A stretch of 64,000 nt of DNA, taken from contig JARGXX010000002.1 of the NCBI GenBank assembly GCA_030374765.1, forward strand, positions 186,001 through 250,000, given 5' to 3'. This document shows positions 12,014-20,130 of this stretch, in pieces. This DNA is from Agarophyton chilense (Eukaryota > Rhodophyta > Florideophyceae > Gracilariales > Gracilariaceae). The notes under the pieces were generated by a model. The model was not told the DNA's origin. It saw only the letters and a program-made list of their open reading frames with translations, and searched no databases. The translations under genes and the position numbers were made by a program. Position 1 is the stretch's first letter, and the number at the start of each line of letters is the position of its first letter.

Positions 12014-12680
12014 TGTAGTATTCTACTATGTCGGGGAATCCGATATGTTGGTTTTTTGCGAAGTCGCGGTTGGAACTCATAAGTGAGTGATGTTATCAAA
12101 ATTGTGATATGAAACGGCACACCGCGTAGGATGCCAGGAGGCAGGGTACACTGTTGGAACACGCGCTATCACGAGTGGAGTGGCTTGCAACGGCGCATGT
12201 AGTGGCGATCCACGTGGCTGGTTTAACTACCATTTGTAGCTAGAAGTCCATTAGGGACCGTACCCATACAGTGGTCTGGCTAAGTGGCTGACCACTGGGT
12301 ATTATTTATATATTTATTTGGGCACTCACCCTGGCACACAGTATATAGTGCACCAGAGGTGAGCGCCGACTCCAAGTAAAGAAGACAACATGGGCATTAT
12401 GACTATTCTGTTCCTCGCTTAGGATTCCTTAACCGGAGATCCGGACGAGCTATAATAGATAGTCAGCACCCAACCACTTCCCGAGCCGTCTCGTACCTAC
12501 GTTCCATCAACGTTTTACAGTTGCAATGTTCACCCTCGCTGGCGAGTAGTGGCCTTACACCCCACTTCCAGCTCGCTGGAGTTGTAGATCTGCCACCCCT
12601 TTTCCTTCGCCGCAAGCGACCCATCGGCAGTCCGAACGCTGTGGCAGGTGTCTGCTCTCTCCGTTAGAGCAGATACTACA
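12014..12680 (+). repeat. 3' LTR of element B
   Basis: 667 bp, TGTAGTATTC to GATACTACA, partner of 1902-2567. The terminal eight bases are exact inverted copies. Read on the minus strand it lies directly upstream of the antisense ORF, so it is the natural place for that ORF's promoter. Confidence 0.95.
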
Positions 12681-12685
12681 ATTAG
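12681..12685. repeat. Target site duplication, right copy (ATTAG), of element B
   Basis: Same five bases as 1897-1901, directly after the 3' LTR. Confidence 0.95.
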
Positions 12686-14024
12686 CTGTGCGTCCCGGCC
12701 ATTGATCTCGATGACGCTCTCTTGTGCCTCTAGCTGATTGCTCGAATGGAAACCCATGCCAGTCGATACTGTCGATCAAGTCTACCAAGAATACGAATTC
12801 GTCATAATTCGCACGTGACCCCTGCAAAAGGGAAAGTTCGAGTTGTCTTGCATATCTCCGCGCTGTTGGAGACATGTACCAAACACGATAGGGTATGGTA
12901 TGAATCCCAGAGAACATACGCTGCCATCTTCGCAATGAACTCGGAGAACACCACCGTCCAGTATCCCGAGAAGGGGTTGTTAATCAACTCGGAACCGATA
13001 TAGGTTACGGCAGGAGGAAGCTCCACCGGACACACACGAGAGCTTTCGATCTCCGCCCAGTGTTCTGGCAGTGCGACATAGCGTCCGACGCGAGCATTCC
13101 GCCTAATTTGATCAATCTAGATCATTTGGTATGGAACCAGGTACCCCACGCGGGATCTCATACGTCGTTCTCAACGAGGATAATCCCAACAAGGAATGTC
13201 CCTCTTTTGAAGGAAGTGGAAGTCCGCACAAAGCAAGGGCCAGCGAAAGCAGAGTGCAGCGTCGCTTACATCGCCTAAGCCGCGCCATTCGTCGACGTCG
13301 ACATCGTATAAGGTCTCGATGTACGAGTATCCTTCGCCATTCGTGCGATCCATCCAGGGATCCAGATTTCAATCTACAGTGAGAACGACCGTGCTAATGA
13401 AACGGTGCAGATGCTGGTATATCAGCTTTCTGAACCGAGTTCGGGCTTCGTTCATACTTTCATTGGTATACCGGGCAATTGCGTTATCTGGCAAAGCAAA
13501 GTGAGTAAGCCAACCGCATCTGCGGATAGCTACATAAAGAAGTTCATCTGGGAGGTGACCGCTGAAGACGTATCGGCTGATCAACGCGTCATCGCGATGA
13601 GCGACTGGGTCACACCAGGGAGCCTGCGCGAAAAGGTCAGCATCGTCGAGAGGGTCTCGTCCCACCAAGTCTGCGATATGTGGAGAACTGCGTTGAACCC
13701 GACGAGACGGCGCTCGAATGATCCCAGCGGAGGATACATAAGCTGCATTAGACATCACAACTAAAGCAGAAGGCTGAAAGGGCAAGAATTAGAAACCCAC
13801 GCGAGGAGACCGTTTTGATCAGAAGACCGAAGGAGCTGCAGATTGAGATTCGACAACACTGCTGGCGTAAGGACCCTCAGAAAGTACCTCTCCGTGGTTG
13901 GAGTTGTGCGGCGCGTATGGGTTCATCGCGGAGCACTTCGAAACAGATGTTACTTTCGTGGAAACGAGGAAATTTCGGAATGCCGATGCATGCTCGGGTA
14001 TATAAGGACGTTTTGCGTCGCCCG
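12686..14024 (-). pseudogene. Element A: N-terminal and central part of the antisense ORF
   Basis: Upstream part of the gene whose C-terminus is at 1460-1901. Readable pieces, in the order of the protein: a GDAKRPY start region near 14015 where the expected ATG is changed; an NAAYVSSAGIIRAPSRR block near 13740; ALPDNAIARY near 13480; a GEGYSYIETL piece near 13340; a YLVPYQMI piece near 13130; and RVWYMSPTARRYAR near 12880, followed by VDLIDSIDW. Several stops and frame changes interrupt it. By eye the first block is roughly two thirds identical to that of B, clearly more diverged than B is from C. Last bases join in frame with 1901 across the B insertion. Confidence 0.8.
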
Positions 14025-14049
14025 TGCTTTGCGCTTAACAGAAAGGATG

Positions 14050-14706
14050 TGTATTATTCTACTACTGTCGGAATGCCGATGGAATATTTTTTTGTCTTAG
14101 TACGATGATACTCATAGGCGAGTGCAACGGCTGGGATGAATTTATAAAGCGGCATTTCGCAGATAGCCAGCGAGGTCGTTTGTCACACGTGGGATCTCGA
14201 TCTGCAACGGCGCACCCGATTCGACCCTTTGTAGGGAAATACCGGATTGGCAACGGCGTATATAGTGGGTAGCCACGTGGCAACCAAGCCTACCCTTCGT
14301 AGGCAGAAGCCGATTTAGAGCTAGTTATCCCGTACTGTAGAGGGCTTAATTGGCTAACCAAGTTTATATCTAGGTATTATTATGTGCGGCGCTGACCCCT
14401 GTGCACAGTATATATGAGACAGAGGGGAACGCCGGCTCTAAAGTAAAGGACACAACAATGGATTTACAAACTATCTTGTTCCTTGTTCCGAATTTCTTAG
14501 CCGGAGATCCGGACGAACTACAACAATTATTTATCTTTTTAATAGTACCAACCACCTTCATTGGCGAGTGGGGCCTTACAAACCCCATTCATTCTAGCTC
14601 GCTAGTGTTGTGCTCTAGCACATCTTCCCCACAAAAGCAAGCACCCATTCGGCAGTCCCGAACACTGTCGCATGTATCTGCTCTCTCCTTCAGAGCGGAT
14701 AATACA
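14050..14706 (+). repeat. 3' LTR of element A
   Basis: About 657 bp, from TGTATTATTC to GGATAATACA. It shares the B-type LTR plan (terminal motif, CACGTGG stretch, AT-rich TATA block near 14370, a GTGCACAGTATATATGAG stretch, and AGCCGGAGATCCGGACGA near 14500) but differs at many positions. A purine-rich AGAAAGGA stretch at 14040-14047 is a weak polypurine tract. The 5' partner LTR is outside the window. Confidence 0.85.
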
Positions 14707-15740
14707 TATAAATGATCTTTTCTTTAAAAGAAAAGAAAAATTTGATGTCGTTTGCGACAAAACATGAAAAGAAATTGGTTATTGTAATCAAAGTACTTCA
14801 TATGTGGAATACTTAAGAGCTCAATAAACCGGAGAAAAAAAGATATTGTACAATTTAGTGAAAGGAGAATCTTGAAGAACAGGCGATGTATCCTGCTGGA
14901 CTGCGTAGGCGACGGCTATGTTGCAGTTCCAGGGTGTAATGCGTGTGGTATAATCAGTATGGTGCCAAGTACAATTGAAAACCAACGATTAGCGTAGTTT
15001 GCCGCCACCCAAAACTCAATTGAATAGAAAGTGTAGAGGCGCTCGCAAAAAACTTAAAAAGGCCGCAAGCGGCGAACTATGCGAAGAAAAAACGATCAGG
15101 CGTTTGAATGAAATTCCTCAAGCCTTTCGACTTCCAGCTTCAACACGAGCGGGATAAGAAAGTGTTGTACGTAAGGTTTGGTTGAAATTCAAGCTGTGAA
15201 GATGAATTCGAGCTATGAGGGAGTTCGAACTGCGCGCCAGTTCGGCGGCCACCGCAGCCAAGACGGTGGCAGTCTCCCAATGGCGGAGAAAGAGCGAGAG
15301 CTCCAGATGGGTGCGAACGGGGGATTGGGGGCGAGCTCCGATTTGCTGTACGCATATGCGGTCGTAAGCTACCATTGAGGTGGGTCACACCGGCATGTTG
15401 AGTTGGGTCTCTGTAATTTTATTGGTCCATATTTAATCTATTTGATACATACGATACGCCGCGTAGTTTCGCCATGGGCCGTGTGTGTGGACGTGTGCAT
15501 ACCCGGCGTCTCTACAGGCACGCGTCGTTTTGTTTGCGGCAAGCTGTCGCGCAACCGCCTGCAATTCCAACCCGCTCGGTTTCATCATCGTTCGAAACGA
15601 CGCTGTTCACCGCTGCCACCACCGTGCGCCACCCTTTCCCGCCTCATCTTCTTCGTCGCCCGCCGTCAGCTCGCTTTGTAAACGTGCCTACTGCCCCCGT
15701 CGTACTTACTTTGCCGTGCTATTGAATTCGAAGAGTCAGA
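14707..15740. other. Intergenic: edge of the retrotransposon block and UBC13 upstream region
   Basis: About 1 kb without a supported gene. The first 400 bases are AT-rich. ORFs at 15118-15388 overlap on both strands, lack recognisable motifs and look like chance. The last 200 bases are pyrimidine-rich and probably hold the UBC13 promoter and 5' leader. Confidence 0.5.
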
Positions 15741-16299
15741 ATGGCTTCGCTACCAAAGCGTATTATGAAGGTATCTTACAGTGTTTCTTCTGCATGCGTC
15801 TCCCTCCTTCCGCTTTGTGTCTTTTGCCTTTCCGAGTCTAACCGCCATTGCTCCCGGGTTTCACCCGTCTGTACAGGAGACCGAGCGACTCCAAAGCGAA
15901 CCGGTTCCGGGTATCAGTGCTGTCCCAAGTGATTTCAATGCCCGTCTCTTCTCCGTTGTCATAATTGGTCCGGAGGAGTCCCCATATGCCAGCGGTTGTT
16001 TCAAGCTCGAGCTTTTCCTCCCGGAGGATTACCCTATGGCCCCGCCCAAAGTTCGCTTTCTCACCCGCATATACCATCCAAACATCGATCGTCTCGGTCG
16101 AATTTGTCTGGACATCCTCAAGGACAAATGGAGCCCAGCCCTGCAGATTCGAACTGTGCTACTTTCCATCCAGGCCCTTCTTTCAGCTCCAAACCCTGAC
16201 GACCCTCTCAACAACGACGCTGCAGAGCTTTGGAAGACCAACGAGGTGCTCGCCATGCAGACTGCTCGTGACTGGACCAAGCAACATGCCTTGGAATAA
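15741..16299 (+). CDS. UBC13: Ubiquitin-conjugating enzyme E2 N (UBC13)
   Basis: Two exons: 15741-15770 and 15877-16299, with a 106-bp GT-AG intron after residue 10. The product is 150 residues, close to the usual 152. It is a one-domain E2: helix 1 ([10 protein letters not shown], then ETERL), the [20 protein letters not shown] core, the YHPN motif, and the active-site cysteine in [12 protein letters not shown], followed by the [17 protein letters not shown] stretch typical of UBC13. The enzyme carries ubiquitin as a thioester and, with a Uev/MMS2 partner, builds lysine-63 chains in DNA damage tolerance and signalling. The AUG at 15741 gives the standard N-terminus. First gene of the island after the transposon block. 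Confidence 0.95.
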
Positions 16300-16529
16300 C
16301 TCCCTTCTTTTTTCTATACATTCTCCTCCATTCTCTGCGTCTTGTGCCTACTCACGCCCATTTCTCGCTTGCAATGATTCTACCCATACTGCTAAAGCTA
16401 CGTTTTACACCCTCTTCGTCGCCGCACCCTTTGCTACGTACACCTACGTACATCTTGAAACGCATTACCGCCGCAGCCGTCTTCTTACGACAGCTCTTGC
16501 GAGGAATGCCATTTTTCCGGTTTAAATAC

Positions 16530-18192
16530 TCAGCTATCACCACTTTCTACAAAGTTGTCACGCCCAGAGACCATCTTCACCGATTCTATCCTATCCCCAA
16601 CTTCAAACTGTGGAAGGAATTCTTTACCCTTATCCACGTACCCAAAAGTGGACAGGCTTCCGGTTAACACACTTCCGCCAAAAGACCTGGCCTGATATGA
16701 CGTTGGATCAAGCATGAAAAAGTAGAACTGTGAAGAAGCGTCATTTGCATCTTCCACACTGTGTACCATTACCATTGCGCCGAATGCAGAAACAGGTAGA
16801 ACAGGTTGTAAATCACCTATCCCAAGCTCGTCTAAAGTTGCACCGTATGCAGGTGACGATTCCCCGTCCACTAGGATTTCAAGAGGAATTTGTCTTCTCT
16901 TTCCTGACTGCGGGTCTTTGAAGCCCTCAACGTTGTCATCTTCTCGTTCTCCCATTTGAACGAAAAAGTCCTTTTGCTTCGCCAGAATTCTTGTGTTGTC
17001 ATAGTATCCACGGCGCGCAATGTCTACAAAATTACCACAGGTCAGCGGCGCTGAAAACCCGTCCAGAACGACAGTCATTGTTAGGTCCTTTCCAAGTGAT
17101 GTCAAAGTCTTTGGATCTCTCCATGTTGCATCTCCTCCTTTTTTCATGTTGAGCTGCATGACAGCTCTGCCAACAAGGCGTGGAAAGCTGCACGGGACTC
17201 GTCCGCCAAAAAGCAGGTTAGTTTCGAAGTTAGCAGGAGCCAAACAAAATGCATGGCAATTCATGCGTTGTTGTCTGTCAATGGAATGTAGACGTACGTG
17301 TTATACCGACGTGGAATCTTGAAGGGCAACCCAATGCCTTCCACAGCAAGTTGCTCAATGTTCGCAACATGGTCCAAAGCTTTTTGTCTGAATTCTTCCA
17401 CTAAAGTAGCTGGGAAAACAATGCGCAAAAAGAAACGCATGGTGAGAATGCGAGGAATGTGCGTGTCGCAATTTGGGAAAGCAAAAGATGTCCAAAACAG
17501 AGGAGGAACATACCATCGTAATTCGTCTTCTTGGACATGGAGTTTCGCCGCTCAAATGCATCGGATAGGGTTTCTTGAACTCTAGAAAGTTGAGGGGGAA
17601 ACAAGTTGCTGTTTGCGGGCGCAGACGAAAGCTGTAGTTCTTCTTCAATTTCGGATACACAGCTCTCCAACGCGGAGAGAGATTGGGCTGCTACTTGTCG
17701 TTTGCTGGCGGGCACATCCAATAGTACATCCAATCTAGCTGCAGTCAATAGATCCCGGAGTTTTTGCACATCTCTTCTACCGGAAATTAGCCCCGCTGCT
17801 CCACGGGAGCGCAAATCAACTCCTAGGCGCTCTAGTTGTTCTTGGATTCGACGAATCGGAATGGCATCTGTTGAATAGCGTTCGCTGGGTATCGGGAGTG
17901 AGTAGCGAAGGATGGCGTCTGAATCCGTAATGAGATAGCGACGGAATATGGTATTGGTCGATAGCAAGCCTTTTGCTTGTGTGCTGGAAGGGGGTAACAA
18001 CAGCAAAGCCGCTGCTGCAGTAGCTGCTGTGGCTGCTGCGATTGCAGTGCGGTGCGATGGAGACCGTGAGGAACAACTTGGAGCCGTCGGAGAAGAGATT
18101 ACAAAGCGAGGCCGCTTGACAATGGGTACCGAAGATCGGTAAAGAAAAGCGACTGCCGCTCTCGACGATTGAGACGCATCAGATGTTGGCAT
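16530..18192 (-). CDS. CYP38: Thylakoid-lumen cyclophilin-type protein, CYP38/TLP40 family
   Basis: Three exons (18192-17514, 17409-17307, 17187-16530) joined by introns of 104 and 119 bp give 479 residues. The N-terminus is Ser/Arg-rich (plastid transit-like), followed by a hydrophobic Ala/Leu run ending STQAKG, like a lumen signal with a cleavage site. A helical region covers residues about 110-270, then a cyclophilin-like domain (VLDGFSAPLTCGNFVDIARRGYYD, IPLEILVDGE, YGATLDELGIG, FGYVDKGKEFL, GDRIESVKMVSG). In plants CYP38 helps assemble and protect photosystem II; its isomerase activity is weak or absent. An earlier ATG at 18267 is possible, but its extra residues are acidic and not transit-like, so I prefer 18192. 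Confidence 0.9.
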
Positions 18193-18461
18193 TTCGGTGA
18201 AGTTGTTGGGCTTCTCTGCCTTTCGCTCGCGTGGCGATTTATTATGATGCCCGCAATCGCATATCATTCGAGCAAAAGCTTGGCATCTATTGTAACATTT
18301 GGCGTTAGTTGTGCATCATCAGCTATGGCAAAATCTCCATCGAGATTGCGTAGCGCAAGTGTCCAAAATGAACGGTTGGAGTTGAAGGGCTTTGAAAATC
18401 GGCTATTTTTTTATGTATAATAACAGTTATAGTTGCCCTCTATGTCAAGGAGAGCGACGTC

Positions 18462-18537
18462 AGCTGAGGTTCCGGGTTCGATTCCCGGCGGGCGTACATG
18501 AGCGCCTGTAGTCAAATGGTATGATATCAGCCTTCCA
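18462..18537 (+). tRNA. Circularly permuted tRNA-Gly (anticodon UCC)
   Basis: The 3' half comes first: 18462-18496 holds base 38, the 3' anticodon-stem strand GCTGA, variable loop GGTT, T arm CCGGG-TTCGATT-CCCGG, acceptor strand CGGGCGT and discriminator A. After a 5-base spacer (CATGA) the 5' half follows at 18502-18537: acceptor GCGCCTG, TA, D arm GTCA-AATGGTA-TGAT, A26, anticodon strand TCAGC and loop CTTCCA with anticodon TCC at 18534-18536. Read in the order 5' half, 3' half, the acceptor gives 7 pairs (two G-T), the anticodon stem 5 perfect pairs and the T stem 5. The break falls at 37/38, the canonical tRNA intron site. Flanks 18447-18454 and 18546-18553 are complementary over 8 bases. 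Neither half completes a normal tRNA in linear order. Confidence 0.88.
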
Positions 18538-18557
18538 AGAAGGCTCTCTCCTTCCCA

Positions 18558-18564
18558 TTTTTTT
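18558..18564 (+). terminator. RNA polymerase III terminator of the permuted tRNA
   Basis: A run of seven T, 20 bases after the 5' half of the tRNA. B box (in the 3' half) and A box (in the 5' half) occur in reversed order upstream of it, as expected if the permuted gene is transcribed as one precursor. Confidence 0.6.
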
Positions 18565-18673
18565 CCGTCTTTGTCTTTTTCGTTAGCGGGTTCCATCTTC
18601 ATGTAGTACGCCATCATCACTACGCACAAACCATGAAGATTCTTATGCAATAACAAACAGAGACTACTTTATC

Positions 18674-19999
18674 ATGCAAAAAACAGCCGAGTCCATGGAT
18701 TCGCCTGGGTGGGATCCTGGGGCGCCGCTATGGGGTGGATTAGATCATCTTCTTCGAAATGCGGGACCACTTTCCGCTGATCTCAGAGTTGAAGGTGCTG
18801 ATTCTACAGAAACATTTCTTCGTCAGCACTGCAAAGTTCTTATCATAGGTGCAGGTGGTCTAGGCTGTGAACTCTTAAAAGACGTTGCCCTTTCAGGCTT
18901 TCGCCATATCCATGTCATTGATCTCGATACTATCGATGTCACCAACCTCAACAGACAGTTTCTTTTCCGTTCGACTGACGTGGGAAAGTCAAAGGCAAAA
19001 GTTGCTGCAAAGTTCGTCAACTCACGAGTGCCAGGATGTTGTGTCGTTGCTCACCATGCTAACATAATGGATTTTGACAGTGACTTTTATCAACAATTCA
19101 ACATCGTTATTGCAGGACTTGATTCCGTCGAAGCACGTCGATGGTTAAATGCGTTGTTGGTTAGTTTGGTCCAGTACAATGCTGATGGTACAATTATTAG
19201 ATCTTCTGTCATACCATTGATTGACGGTGGCACTGAAGGATTTCAAGGTCAGGCGCGTATCATATTCCCGCGTTTTACATCGTGCTTTGAATGCACGCTC
19301 AACCTGTTTCCCCCGCAACAAAACTATCCATTCTGCACAATCGCAAACACCCCGAGACTACCTGAACATTGTGTCGAGTACGCCAACGTCATTTTGTGGG
19401 ACAAACTCAAGCCTTTTGGAGATGTCAAATTGAACATGGACAATATTGAGCACACGAAGTGGATGTACGAAACCGCAAAAGCTAGAGCCGAGCAATTTGG
19501 AATACAAGGTGTAACTCTGCGATTAACTCAAGGTGTTGCAAAAAACATCATTCCAGCTGTAGCCTCAACAAACGCAATTGTAGCCGCGGCCTGCGCTAAC
19601 GAGGCGCTCAAAATGATCTCCTGCGTAGCAACGAACATGGATAACTATATGATGTATAATGGAACGATTGGGGTATATACATATACTTATAAGAATGAAA
19701 AGAGGGCAGACTGCCCAGTCTGTGGAGTTCCGCAACCAAAGACCTTGAACGTTTCGGGCTCAGATTCTCTAGCTGAGTTCCTTGAGCAAATAGCGGCAGA
19801 CCCTGACATCCGCTCTAGGAAGCCATTCTTGCGTTCAAACACTGGTAAGACCCTGTACGCGTCCACTGCTCCACTCCGAGAGGCAACGCGACTAAACTTG
19901 GAAAAGAAGCTCAACGAATTGATAACTTCTGGCACAGAGGTTACATTAGCGGACAAAGATTTGCCCTTCATTCGAACTCTAGTCATTAACTACAAATAG
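18674..19999 (+). CDS. UBA3: NEDD8-activating enzyme E1 catalytic subunit (UBA3)
   Basis: 441 residues, no intron seen. The N-terminal ThiF/UBA fold has the ATP-binding VLIIGAGGLGCELLKDVALSGF motif (about 54-75) and the DLDTIDVTNLNRQFLFR stretch that contacts nucleotide. The catalytic cysteine lies in NYPFCTIANTPRLPEHC, exactly as in UBA3 of other eukaryotes; a zinc-binding cysteine pair occurs in ADCPVCG, partnered by CFEC. The C-terminal part is a ubiquitin-fold domain that recruits the E2 UBC12. With APP-BP1/AXR1 the enzyme activates NEDD8 for cullin modification. Starts about 110 bp after the permuted tRNA; ends about 130 bp from the convergent AP-3 delta gene. Confidence 0.95.
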   Translation: MQKTAESMDSPGWDPGAPLWGGLDHLLRNAGPLSADLRVEGADSTETFLRQHCKVLIIGAGGLGCELLKDVALSGFRHIHVIDLDTIDVTNLNRQFLFRSTDVGKSKAKVAAKFVNSRVPGCCVVAHHANIMDFDSDFYQQFNIVIAGLDSVEARRWLNALLVSLVQYNADGTIIRSSVIPLIDGGTEGFQGQARIIFPRFTSCFECTLNLFPPQQNYPFCTIANTPRLPEHCVEYANVILWDKLKPFGDVKLNMDNIEHTKWMYETAKARAEQFGIQGVTLRLTQGVAKNIIPAVASTNAIVAAACANEALKMISCVATNMDNYMMYNGTIGVYTYTYKNEKRADCPVCGVPQPKTLNVSGSDSLAEFLEQIAADPDIRSRKPFLRSNTGKTLYASTAPLREATRLNLEKKLNELITSGTEVTLADKDLPFIRTLVINYK

Positions 20000-20130
20000 C
20001 TACCTCGGCTATAATCAAGTTAGGTGCAAACGATTTCTTCGCCTTACGTTTTCCTATGCGGTATTCTAACCGACCCAAGCAAGTGCTCTCCCATGAGCAC
20101 GGGCATGCCAGGCCTTGATACTGAAACTAC

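Larger units (their letters stand above)
1902..12680 (+). mobile_element. Element B: full-length Ty3/gypsy chromovirus with an antisense ORF
   Basis: A 10,779-bp LTR retrotransposon. Order on the plus strand: 5' LTR, gag with CCHC knuckle, protease (DTGA), reverse transcriptase (YLDD), RNase H, integrase with HHCC and DDE core, GPY/F module, chromodomain, a 29-bp tandem repeat, a long minus-strand ORF, polypurine tract GAGGGGGG, 3' LTR. LTR ends are TGTAGTAT and its inverted copy ATACTACA (ATAATACA in the 5' LTR). A perfect ATTAG duplication shows simple transposition into the antisense ORF of element A. By eye the two LTRs differ at about 35 of 667 positions (about 5%), so the insertion is not recent. 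Gag, pol and the antisense ORF all carry stops or frameshifts. Confidence 0.95.

Noticed and set aside
11802-12080. LTR ATG (MSSNRDF...) as the true start of the antisense protein
   Set aside because: It is in a different frame from the conserved protein in both B and C, and the ATG at 11989 / 52749 has a far better context.
18421-18500. A normal linear tRNA ending at the GGTTCGATTCC T arm
   Set aside because: The bases upstream do not pair into a 7-bp acceptor or an anticodon stem, while the 5' half downstream fits perfectly.
18411-18656. 81-codon minus-strand ORF
   Set aside because: It runs across the tRNA and has no recognisable motif.
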